Shown here: one piece after another, positions 1-9,390 of the stretch
Layout: each line of letters opens with the position of its first letter
Numbering within the stretch: position 1 is the stretch's first letter
NCBI GenBank assembly: GCA_037975125.1
Contig: CM075853.1
Location: 87,771,859-87,835,858 of the forward strand
Reading direction: 5' to 3'
From: Latrodectus hesperus
Lineage: Eukaryota > Arthropoda > Arachnida > Araneae > Theridiidae
DNA: 64,000 nt
Made by a program: the position numbers and the translations under genes
Notes under the pieces: model-generated
What the model was told of the DNA's origin: nothing
The model's database searches: none
The model's input: the letters and a program-made list of their open reading frames with translations, nothing else

Positions 1-743
1 ATAAATATTCTTCTCTTAGTGTGCGCAGCTATTGCTTTTATTATTGACTTCCGAAGTTTAAAGCTCTCCAGTCAATGTGAATATCATATATATAACTTTT
101 GTTCCAACCCGTCGAAACTCACCACAAAACAGAGATTCGAAAAGGCGTAGCTACTGAATCGTATTTAAACGTCGACTATCTGGAGAACGGTTTCTTCGGC
201 ATAACTTACCATACTCATTTTCCACCACCTGCCATCAGAAGAGGGGGAAATATTCCCCGAAAGGAGGGAAAAAAGAAAACAGCACAGCAAATCAATACCG
301 AGATTCGGCAAAGGGGAAGAAAATGCCATAGGATACGTTGAGAAAAAACAACACACGCATAAATAATATATATATTCAGCTTTTTATCCGTCCGTATGTG
401 AATGGACTGCACGCACAGTTGTGAGGATGAAAGAGGTAAAAAAATAAAAATAAAATAAAAAAATATTGGATCGATCGAACCTAAATCTATAAATATAAAG
501 AAAAAATGCCCAATCGAAGACGTCGAATGCAAAAAGAATTTCTTTTTTTGAAAAAATGATGACAGGCAAGAAAAAGGGAAAAATTTTAAAAAGGAAAAAA
601 ATGGTAAACAAACTATGCAGCTACCGATGACAAGGGAAAATGACGAAATAAAATGTGAGGGTTAAGAAGTGAGATTAATAGTTTTCCAAGACCCTCAGAC
701 AAGGGAAAATAAAAGAAATCCTCAAACAAGGGGAACACGGAAA
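1..743. other. Mixed-composition noncoding segment, purine-rich from about 420
   Basis: No gene is recognised. The first 350 bases have somewhat higher GC than the window average. From about 420 to 740 the plus strand is strongly A- and purine-rich, with several A-runs, which creates spurious long frames rich in F, I and L on the minus strand. An imperfect 27-bp tandem dimer lies at 693-746, each unit beginning CCTCARACAAGGG. A minus-strand splice-donor-like word (GGTAAGT) is at 204-210. The segment could be a noncoding exon or leader next to the exon candidate at 744, but nothing proves this. Confidence 0.4.
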
Positions 744-746
744 ATG
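693..746 (+). repeat. Imperfect 27-bp tandem dimer
   Basis: Two adjacent units of about 27 bases both start CCTCARACAAGGG and end in A-rich sequence. Another CAAGGGAAAAT word occurs upstream near 631, so the motif may have spread locally. No function is evident. Confidence 0.5.
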
Positions 747-848
747 CATTACGAGACCGACAGCCAGGGGAAACTTATTTCACCATGGAATTTTCTTCAA
801 GCCATATTTAATATCGGGAAAGCATTACTCTTTCAGAATGAATTTGAG
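744..848 (+). CDS. Tentative first coding exon (35 codons) ending at a consensus splice donor
   Basis: An ATG at 744 opens a frame of exactly 35 codons. It ends at GAG followed by the consensus 5' splice site GTGAGT (849-854). GC is clearly above the surroundings. The encoded peptide begins MHYETDSQGKLI and matches nothing I recognise. The frame also stays open past the donor to 974, so the splice is not forced. Against it, short open frames with a GTRAGT word are expected by chance in 64 kb, no acceptor partner is identifiable, and no signal peptide or domain is visible. This is a hypothesis only, testable with RNA reads. Confidence 0.15.
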
Positions 849-854
849 GTGAGT

Positions 855-2101
855 TGGAAATGTTTTTGTTCTATTCATCACAAGAACAGACAAGAATGGC
901 ATGTTGATAAACTGTTGGGAGTATTGAATCGCATGCCAGAATCACTGCAAACTGATTTGGTTTTGTTCCATTAGGTCCAAATTGAAGAAGTTCTTTTTTT
1001 CCAAATGAAAAGCAGAAAATTATGACACAAATGAATCTGCCAAAATTTTCATTGATACTTTAAATGAAAATAAAAGGACTGAGTAAACAGTTATTTTCAT
1101 GTAATTTTCATTCTCATGCGTCATAAGCTTCTTAAGTTTATATTGGAACTACAAAGTATTTTTACAATGAAAAATGAGAACATAACCTAATGAACTATTC
1201 TCTAACTATGAAAGTCTGAATGATAATTCATAAAAAAAATTTCCGCTGCAAGATTTATTTTGCTAGTTAGTCGCTCTAAGGCCACTTTTTGAACAAGAAT
1301 TATGAATTAATTCTTGTTGAATAATAACTTTTGAATAAATTTTTGAATAATGTTAAAAAAAACGGTAATTATAAACTGGGATCTATGACTTAAAGTGAAT
1401 ATAAAATTGCATTTTTAAACATCCACAAACATGATGAGAATATGACATCCGATTTTCCAAACTGGATGCCTAAGTGCTGACCGCTTAGATAGCACAAACT
1501 TGACAGTTTATAACAAAAATATCATAAACTGAAAGTTCAAGGAAATTTTAAAGTAGCTTCGAACTCTTGTTTAAAATAAATGACTTCAAAAATAATTTAT
1601 ATCGCTTTTATACAAAAAAAATGAAATTTAAATACGATAGAATAAAATTGAACTGTATAAGCTCTTCGGATTTTGTAAAATAACAAAACAATTGTTATGA
1701 AAAAAATTAACGATATTGTACGGCAATTATGTTACTTTAAAACACCACAATTTGCTATTGAAGTACATCTGTCAATTTTCATAATCTTGAACAGGTCAGA
1801 TACTGAAATAGATAGCCAACATTTGCGTTTAAACCTTAACACATCAACATAATTGTCTGTAGCTGAACAGAGAATCGAATCCAATATTTATTTTTCAGGA
1901 CAACGTTTATTGCTTTTTTTTTATCATAAAGTAAATACTATATTGTTACAAAAATATGTAAATTGTATAGATATGTTTAAAAATGTCTTATATTTCTGTT
2001 TAAATGTTTTTTGAAAAAATACTTGAGTTATACAATTATTTGATTAGTGAAATCACTGTTAAAATAACGTTTATTTTGTGAAAAATGGCTGTTTACTACA
2101 G
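855..2101. other. AT-rich noncoding DNA, nothing recognised
   Basis: Ordinary AT-rich sequence with frequent stops in all frames. I see no repeat family, tRNA-like boxes or coding trace. Confidence 0.6.
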
Positions 2102-2163
2102 ACATGAGAAATAAGTCGACGAGAGCTTTGGCGATATATTCGGCGGCATTTAGCGATTATAAA
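2102..2163 (+). CDS. Tentative 62-base internal exon
   Basis: A CpG-rich block is bounded by an acceptor-like TTTACTACAG (2092-2101) and a consensus donor GTAAGT (2164-2169). One frame reads through as MRNKSTRALAIYSAAFSDYK, starting two bases into the block. The same frame is closed by stops shortly outside the putative splice sites, as expected of a short internal exon. The polypyrimidine tract is weak and the peptide is not recognised. It lies 90 bases before the relic at 2255-2640, so it may instead belong to the same decayed element. Confidence 0.2.
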
Positions 2164-2254
2164 GTAAGTTTATATTCTTGAAGTTTCCAGGTTATAGGTC
2201 TAATTGGAACTGAGTAACACACACTATAAAATATTCTAGAAACTTTCAGGGCCT

Positions 2255-2640
2255 TAATAGAGGAGGTATAAATATCGTCTTCAGCCAAACTGGTAGTGAA
2301 TTTTTCCACAGACCATCCCTGCATCTCAGCAAAGCCACTTCACCCAAATTACCCGATTCTAGGGGCTATCTCAGATGAAGCCTATTTCGCAGTCCGAAAC
2401 TTTTCAAAAATTAGATCCAAGTTAGTAAGTTGAGAGTGAAGCAAAGAGCCATCTGTTAGAGACTTGAATTACCAGCTCTGGAAACTGCAGTTGTTGTTTA
2501 TAATCCTTCAGAGATCCAGCAGCAGCTAGATTGGATAGATCCATGACACCGTGAACCCTAGCGAAATGGAGCACCAGTTGTGGACTTGCGCAAACATCCA
2601 CCAAAAGTGAGCCCCGAGCAATACAGGAGGTGATCAAGGG
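2255..2640 (-). pseudogene. Coding-derived relic of unknown origin
   Basis: The block has near-normal coding composition in an AT-rich background. On the minus strand a frame without stops runs from about 2650 to 2425 (about 75 codons). It includes the stretches CIARGSLLVDVCASPQLVLH and SNLAAAGSLKDYKQQLQF. After a stop at about 2423 a shifted frame continues towards 2255 with a few stops and contains SVEKFTTSLAEDDIYTSS. The pattern of open protein-like segments, a frame change and scattered stops suggests a decayed exon, processed pseudogene or retroelement piece. I do not recognise the family. The plus strand of the same block also has a 43-codon open stretch (2250-2380), so strand is not certain. 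Confidence 0.3.
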
Positions 2641-3639
2641 AAGACGGCTTCAGATTGCATTTTGTATGATAGACACTGTAAAGGTTTTTATCCTGTGTAA
2701 AAGCTTCCAGCTGTGGTAATTGTAATCATTGTGTGACTGAAAGAACAGTGAAAAAAGTGTGTTTACTTAGAAAATCAATTTTTATTTCTGCGTCATTTAC
2801 TCGTTGCCATGAAGAAAATTGTAATAATATCAATTATAAATTAAGGTTACAGTAAAAAGGGAGAGTTTTAATATACAGAGGATTTAAAAAACAATAAAAA
2901 TTTAATTAGTTTGAGTTATAACTTAATTAATAAAGAGACAAAAAAATTAGGATTTAGATGCATATCTTTTTGAATGTTTGAAATAACAAACGGCATATTA
3001 AAGTAAAAATAATACATGTAAAACATTTCAATGCTCAAGAAGAAACGAACAGGAAAAAAAGCGATGAATTGAATAAATGCAATCACTATTACAAAAATGG
3101 CTGGTTAAATCGGGGAAGAATAAAAAAATAATGGATTATGTTTCTGTAAAATAAAGTAATATGCTTTATATCTGAAATATTACATACATTAATAAATAGC
3201 ATTTTACTTGTATTCTATATCACTATACTCTAACTCAAAACATTGAAATACAGAACTATACTTATACGTAAATTATATACAGATTAATCGAATAGCACTG
3301 AATATAAAAAAATTATTTTTTAAATTTCATTTGTATACGTATGTAGAAAATAAAACTCGTTTCAAAATTCAATAGAAATGCATTTAGCATTATAAAGTTT
3401 TTAAGTTAAGAAAAGTTTTCGTCTTTAAGCATAAATAAATTAAAATTCTCACTTCTACGTAATTCTTACGAAATGTAAACAAAATAAGCTAGCCTGAAAC
3501 AATTTGATTCTGGCGCAGTTAAAAGCAAAGTCACTGCATAATCAGATGGAATGTCTCTTAATTCGTTTTCCAAGAAATGACATGTGTTACGAATCAGTGT
3601 AACATGAACGTCACTGTATAGCATCCCAACACTGTATAA
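2641..3639. other. AT-rich noncoding DNA, nothing recognised
   Basis: AT-rich sequence with no open frames, tRNA-like boxes or tandem repeats that I can support. Confidence 0.6.
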
Positions 3640-4020
3640 CACAAATAAACTTCAGGGTGGAAATATATAGCAGAAAAATAGCATCGCGCGTGAACAATTT
3701 CCCACGGAGTCATGACTAAAAAACTAGCAGATCGAAAAAGGAAACGCAGGAATGTCAGCTGCACTTGTCATAGACGGTGACGTGCCTCTAATCCGAGGAA
3801 TACCGCCACATGGCGCGAAAAAAAATTGAGTGAGAGAAAGAGAGATGATATATACTAAACTACACATTAGAGCATGGGCCAAGCCGAAATTCCGAGACTT
3901 GCCAGTTATTACAAGATGTTATGACATGGTGTCTTGAACTTTAATAAAGGTGCGAACCCATGCGAGGATAATTTGCAACGAAAGACTATTTCGACAGTTT
4001 TTTCCCGGTAAACTAAGAAA
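3640..4020. promoter_or_regulatory. GC-elevated island with clustered motif matches (candidate cis-regulatory element)
   Basis: This 380-base patch has visibly more G, C and CpG than its flanks and no open frame. It contains a 10-bp palindrome AGTCATGACT (3708-3717), an E-box CAGCTG (3756-3761), a TGACGTG half-CRE (3778-3784), an Otx/Bicoid-type TAATCC (3789-3794) and, on the minus strand, an E2F-like TTTCGCGCC (3812-3820). Individual words occur by chance, and only the clustering in a composition island is suggestive. Alternatives are an old repeat or a noncoding exon. Confidence 0.3.
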
Positions 4021-5340
4021 AAGAATTTTTTTTTGAGGGAGAGGTGACGTTACTGAAAATATAGCATCAACCAACTAGAAGATGTTTTGCAGGAAATACC
4101 CATCCTAAAAACATCTAAGAGAAGATATTTTTTTTTAAAAACTATCTTACTCCTAACAGTAAAAAATAGAATGAATTTTCTCTTTATGTACCAATATAAT
4201 ATCTATTAAATTGATAGCCTAAAACAATCAAAATGATAATTTGTTATCGAAAAATCAATTTATATAAATATTGTATCTTAACATTTTGATGAATAATTTA
4301 TATTGTAAATAGAAACGATTTGAATAATATATTTAGGGTAAAAATTTTTATATTTTAAAAATATATAAAACATAAAAATTATACTTTAAAAATATATTTT
4401 AATGTAAATTAAAAAAATTTTCATTCAACATGCAAAACACGTATCAAGTAAATTTTAAATTTTGATATGTAACTGTTACAAAAATGACCCAAAATAGAAA
4501 ATAAAATATAAATAATAAAAAAAAGCAATTTGATGCAGCCTCTTCCATTTAAACATTGTATTTATTATTTATTTAGAAATAAAACTTGTCTAAATGATTA
4601 TTAATGAGTGTTATCATACAGTAGTCACTGATAAATAGTGACCACGCATCAAAAGCCCACTTAAATCCTTCTGGAAGGTCAATACACGCTGGACAACAAT
4701 GAAAATGATAAATTTATATTCACTGCCAGTAAATCAGAGTTGACAACCATTCAGATAGCTGATGCGGAGGATGCGTCTCAACACTGTCATAAATGTGGGC
4801 GGTGGATTAAATAAGAAGATATTTCAACAGCTCTAATGCACGATTTAAACTTCCATTATACATTTTGCAACGCCTCTTTTGCGAATAAAATTGCGAGCTT
4901 TGACAGCATATTATTTCTTGTACTTTCATTAAAAGGGTGGGGAATTTCACTTACCTCAGTAGAGTAAACAAATAGTTCTCGGTTTTTTAATATAATAGAT
5001 GAACAAAAAGTTTAAAATATTTGTTTTTAATCAAAAAATATTATCATCCGTAACAAATGTCTGTAATTTGCATACCTGAAAAATTGATAATTTGATATAT
5101 GGAAACTAATATTATGAGATGCCTCAAATGGTATTTATGCACACAATGACTAAACACAAAAGGAAGCTTAGAGAACCTATTAACGTGAATTGTTATGGAT
5201 ACGATATATTTTTGCTCAACTGCAGAAGTTTTGAAGTTTATTCTGATAACAGTATAGAAGACATAATATCAGATTTAAACAACTATTTTGCTTTCCTCTA
5301 AATTTTTTTTTCTCAGCTTTCAATAATTTAACTTTTTCTG
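4021..5340. other. AT-rich noncoding DNA with a small unidentified GC patch
   Basis: Mostly AT-rich with nothing recognised. The part from about 4630 to 4830 has higher GC and a short minus-strand open stretch containing CIDLPEGFKWAFDAW. It is too short to assign. It also holds the small palindrome GTCACT/AGTGAC around 4623-4642. Confidence 0.5.
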
Positions 5341-5625
5341 ACCGATGGCTGAGTGGTTAGCTTTCCTGACTCCTGAGCTGTGGGTCCCGAGTTTGAATCC
5401 CGGTTCGGGCATGGATGTTACTTTCTTTCTCGGTTCTCTGTCCTTTCTTCTGAGGATGTATGAATGCGGTCCATCCTACAAACGAGTTTGTAGTGGTATG
5501 GCGCGGGCAACGCTACTCGCCTCCGTGACTTGGTTCACAGGTGCCCGTTGGGTAACAACAAATGAGTAGCAGTTTCTGGCCTTGTTGAGGCATCGGGTTC
5601 GTCACCCAAGTGGAAAAATCTAACA
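5341..5625 (+). repeat. tRNA-derived SINE, family A (long-tail variant)
   Basis: The 5' head contains a near-perfect Pol III A box TGGCTGAGTGG (5346-5356) and a B box AGTTTGAATCC (5390-5400), spaced as in a tRNA. The head is followed by the phrase GTTCGGGCATGGATGT and CTTTCTTTCT, both shared with the copies at 55.1 and 60.4 kb. The 3' half (AACGCTACTCGCC..., GACTTGGTTCACAGG) differs from those copies, so this is a subfamily with another tail. I found no clear target-site duplication, so it is probably older. The open frame at 5345-5569 is SINE sequence, not a gene. Confidence 0.8.
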
Positions 5626-7159
5626 TTTTATAGGCAAAACATCGAAAAAATAATACACGTAGAAATACATGTATAAAAATAAATACATATATATAAATAC
5701 AAAATAAAAATATACAAGAAAAAAGCACAAACCGTCTGATTTTAACATTTCGTAAAACGTTGATATATTTTTGAAAAGTACTGGGGGCTAAAATGCAGAC
5801 CATTCAGTTTTACCATGAAGCTTAAAAATTATTTGGTCGGAAAATCATGAGGAAAAGCTGAAACTGTGTTAAGTTTCGTATAGCTAACAAAATTATATTA
5901 AGTACACTCAATTATAAAACTCTAGCTTCCTGTGGATGTGAGTTCAACTAATTAAACAACTTCTTTTTAAACAAAAATAAGTAGCCATTTCCACACATTT
6001 CGAAAACTGTAAATCTGTTGCCGCAGTGATATTTCATGATGGTAATTAGGATTTTAAGTCATAAAACACGCAGTTGACGTCTTTTCAGCCTTTAACGCAT
6101 ATAAGTTAGCTCGATTTTTATCACACCAAGAGGCACTGAAAGTAAATTCTCTGAATGGCAAAGTATATTCGAACCTTTCAACTTTCTCATTATCATTGGT
6201 TCCTTCGCTCATCGTTTCTTATCAGCGAAAAAAAAATTTTTGAATGAAAGTTAAGAACTATTTATCTTTCACCGATAGGCAGAAGCCAAAGGTGCTTTCA
6301 CAATCTTATTTAAACTTCTTCCTATACATGATAAACGATGCTTCCGGTTTAGGAAGACATTGGAAACTTCATAAATAATATATTTTTCGTACAAATGCTG
6401 CGTTTATCTTCCTGTAATTTTCTTTATTTTAGACCCATATAAAAGGATAAAAAAGTTGGGCTATGTATTTTAATCTATATGATATGCTATAATGAATCAA
6501 ATCATTTTTATTTATCCTAATCGGCGGATGCTTATTTTCATAGTTAATACGGCTAATTTTGCAAAAACTTTAGTTTTCTGATAACCCTTTAACAACCAAT
6601 ATAATTTCCAGGTTATTTAATCAAAAATAAGTAATGTTTCGGTCATGGATAGAAAATATTAAACACAAACATTTGGAGATTAATTTATTAATTTGTGAAA
6701 ATGCTACGACTAACCAGAAGTGAAAGCCATAATTACTTGACTTTGGAATCAGTAAGTTAGTTTTAAGATCAAATCGGAAAATGAAATATTACAGATGCAT
6801 GTTCACTTAAATATAACAGGTAGGAATGGCTAACAAGTAGAGGTACCATTCAACACACCTAAGATGAGCATTATTGGTGGCGAGTAATAAGTTTTAAGTA
6901 ATTTTCCGTTTACCATTGTGAAAATTCTAGTAAGCTTTCAAGCTTCGTATTGAAAAATCTTGAGTATTAAATCTTTTGATAAAGCATTTGAAACAATTGG
7001 TTTTTTATAACTGAGTCTGACACAATAGCATTCAGAAGGTCTATATAAGTTCAATATTTGTCAATCAAAGTGTCTTTTCGTTAATATAAAAAAATGCAGG
7101 AACAATGGAAGGCAAATTAGATAGATCTCAATTTTTACTTACAAATAACAAAACAGAGG
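5626..7159. other. AT-rich noncoding DNA, nothing recognised
   Basis: No coding trace, SINE boxes or tandem repeats that I can support. Confidence 0.6.
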
Positions 7160-7348
7160 CATATTAATCCAGCAATATATTTACACTAAAATATTTATTA
7201 AATACAGTTATATTAATTAAGACAAAGCTAAATTGAAATATTAATTTATCTAAATATGTATCTATAAATTAATACTTCAATTTAGCTTTATCTTAATATA
7301 ACTGTATTTAATAAATATTTTAGTGTAAATATTTTGCAATGATTAATG
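7160..7348. repeat. Long near-perfect inverted repeat (foldback element / MITE-like)
   Basis: The left arm (about 7172-7249) is the reverse complement of the right arm (about 7264-7337) with only a few mismatches and small indels. Matching words include TTTACACTAAAATATTTATT on the left and AATAAATATTTTAGTGTAAA on the right. The loop is only about 14 bases. Weaker pairing (ATTAATC on both outer sides) extends it to about 7160-7348. Such a structure fits a foldback MITE, a very young inverted duplication or a hairpin siRNA/miRNA-like source. No transposase is encoded, and target-site duplications are not obvious. Confidence 0.85.
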
Positions 7349-7689
7349 TAAGGTAAAAAATAATATGTTGGAATAAAAAATATTAAATGCTAATTAGTAT
7401 TAAATGTCAGTAATTTAATTGTATGACCAATCACAACTTATCGACTAATATTTTGCCAATTTCGTCATGTAATATAATACGAAGAGTCTCACACTCAATG
7501 GGTATATACATCGGCTGAAATCGGAGAATTTACAAGAATCATTCCATACATTCAAGACTGATGTAAAAATGTGAACTCGTATATTTCATTAATGATGCAA
7601 CATGAAAGAAACTAAGATACGCCCTTTTCATAGGCATTGAACTGGCATCATCCTTATAGGAATCTCAGAACACACAAATGCACCCTCCC

Positions 7690-7835
7690 ACTTCAGTGAA
7701 GAGCTTAACGTGGCGTGAAGCCAATTATAAAAGATGCCAGGGTTGGGCTTCCGATCCGCGGCCTTCACACTGGAGCAAGTGTCTTCCGAACTGAGTCAGC
7801 GACTGTATCAACAACACTTGGCCAAGGGCAAGGAA
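7690..7835 (-). repeat. Degraded tRNA-derived SINE, minus strand (family E)
   Basis: Read on the minus strand there is an A-box match TGGCCAAGTG (7815-7824). About 60 bases downstream is a damaged B box, GGATCGGAAGCCC (7745-7757), followed by CAACCCTGGCATC. Spacing and order fit a tRNA head with two substitutions in the B box. The TATAAAAG at 7726-7733 lies in its 3' part and is probably not a promoter. No second copy of this family is seen in the window. Confidence 0.5.
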
Positions 7836-8600
7836 CCGGCTCTTTCCTTTCAATATTTATGAAGTCACAACGAATCGCCAAACATTAAAAACACCTGGTA
7901 CACTTGGAAAAGAAATGTCGCCAATGTTGAATATAAAAATACCGAATGTACATTCAAGAAAATGGCGAAAGCAACACGATAACCTTGATGAAGACAACCT
8001 CGTGGAAAATATTCGGTTACACGCAATAGCAGCTAATCTCAATGAAAAAAGTAATCCATTCAGACTAAATGGCACTAATCCTTAACTAATAAGACATGTT
8101 AAGATGAAGTGGGTAGTTTGAGAAATTGTAAAAAACGTTGGGCTGTATCAGATTTCTGCAAGATAAATTGCAAGTCTTTATCCATAGAAGATAATATTTC
8201 AAATCAACAATGCTTTTCTTCATTAACTATTAACTTATGATACTATTTCAGTATTCACTGTTTTTTACGTCCAAATGATATTATTAATCACTCGCAAGTT
8301 TAAAAAATGAACTAAGCAAGCACTAAATGACTGCATCGATTTAGTTTCAAAACTCAATGTGCATAGGAATGATTCGGAATAAATATTTTAAATGTTAAAA
8401 ATAATGTGAACAATGTTTAAAATTGTCGTTAAAAATAGTAAGATAAATCATTTTTAACGACAGTTAAAATTATCGTCAAAAATGTTCCTACTCATAATGT
8501 ACTTTTGGGAAAAATATAATCCATTTGGTAGATAGTTAAATAAGGTCACAATGAACATAAAATAAAGGCATATGTCTTTGTAAACTTAACTGCATCTGTA
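7836..8600. other. AT-rich noncoding DNA
   Basis: No gene seen. The minus-strand open frame at 7857-8075 has no recognisable features. A short hairpin is listed separately. Confidence 0.5.
8424..8462. repeat. Short perfect hairpin (13-bp arms)
   Basis: TGTCGTTAAAAAT (8424-8436) is perfectly complementary to ATTTTTAACGACA (8450-8462) across a 13-base spacer. A further diverged repeat of the motif (TATCGTCAAAAATG) follows at 8471. It lacks a T-run terminator context, and its role is unknown. Confidence 0.6.
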
Positions 8601-8689
8601 TTTTTATTTTTGTAATACAAGTCTCAGAAAAACTAAGAGATGTGAATAATGGAGAAGTGCAACTAATCGACAACGTGAAGCGAAAGACA

Positions 8690-9370
8690 GTACACGCGTA
8701 TTAAAATAAAATACCTCTTGTAAAGTTGTTACATCAGAGATTGCTGTTAAAATATCAGATCTGTCAGAGGTATAGCTGAAAAAGCCCCAAAAGAACAGGA
8801 TCATCCACGATTGACGAGACATTTTTAAAGTGACAAACATGTAACATTTCCTCAAATTGCTAGGGATTTCAACGCTGCAACACTAAGGACTGTTTGTATG
8901 TGAGCTTTCAGTGGACCATTATGCGCATTCGGAGTAATAGTCCCACGTGTACCATTGTTAATTATATGCTACAAAAAGCTTTAAGTTTAGCTTGACCACG
9001 GCACAGTACCATTAGTCTGTTAATGTCAGGAAACACGCGGTCTGGTCAGACGAAGCTTATTTCCTATAGAATGAGGGTCCAAAGGAAACCTCATACATTT
9101 ATCATGGACTCTGATGATATGAAGATGGTGTAGTTGGAGCAGGCGTGATATGGAATCCCAAATACTTTTAACGATAAATTTGACAGATATTCAGGGATCT
9201 TGTATGATCGCCTGCATTCATGTTGACTATGGATTCAGACGAAATTTCAACAAGAGAATAACACCCCCCCCCCACATGTAGATAGTTGCTTTCAAAAGTG
9301 GTTCCGATTCTAAATTCTTCCACAGGTCACTCGGCAGACAAGAACATTATTGTTCATATCTGGAATGTCT
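8690..9370 (+). pseudogene. Decayed Tc1/mariner (Tcb2-like) transposase
   Basis: Fragments in several plus-strand frames line up in order with arthropod Tcb2-like transposases. They include TFPQIARDFNAATLRT (about 8845-8892, end of the helix-turn-helix region), NVRKHAVWSDEAYFL (about 9022-9066, around the first catalytic Asp), KFDRYSGILYDRLHSC (about 9176-9223), TKFQQENNTPPP (about 9240-9275, around the second catalytic Asp) and HIWNVL near 9355. The second catalytic residue, normally Asp in FQQDNATPH, reads Glu here, and a 10-base C-run (9264-9273) follows it. Stops and frameshifts lie between all blocks. In life this enzyme cuts and pastes its element at TA sites; this copy cannot. Terminal inverted repeats were not found. 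Confidence 0.8.
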
Positions 9371-9390
9371 TGTACTAACTGAATGCTCAT

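Noticed and set aside
384..611. Minus-strand membrane-protein-like frames rich in F, I and L (also 215-532)
   Set aside because: They arise from plus-strand A-runs (poly-Phe/Leu on the minus strand). There is no plausible start context or conserved sequence.
5341..5412. Functional tRNA gene
   Set aside because: The A and B boxes are good, but a complete cloverleaf with matching acceptor stem is not visible. The same head recurs with a long shared body, which marks a SINE.
5345..5569. 74-codon open frame as a gene
   Set aside because: It coincides with the family-A SINE and starts inside its tRNA A box.
7726..7733. TATAAAAG as a promoter TATA box
   Set aside because: It lies in the 3' part of a degraded minus-strand tRNA-derived SINE, and no open frame or exon follows it.
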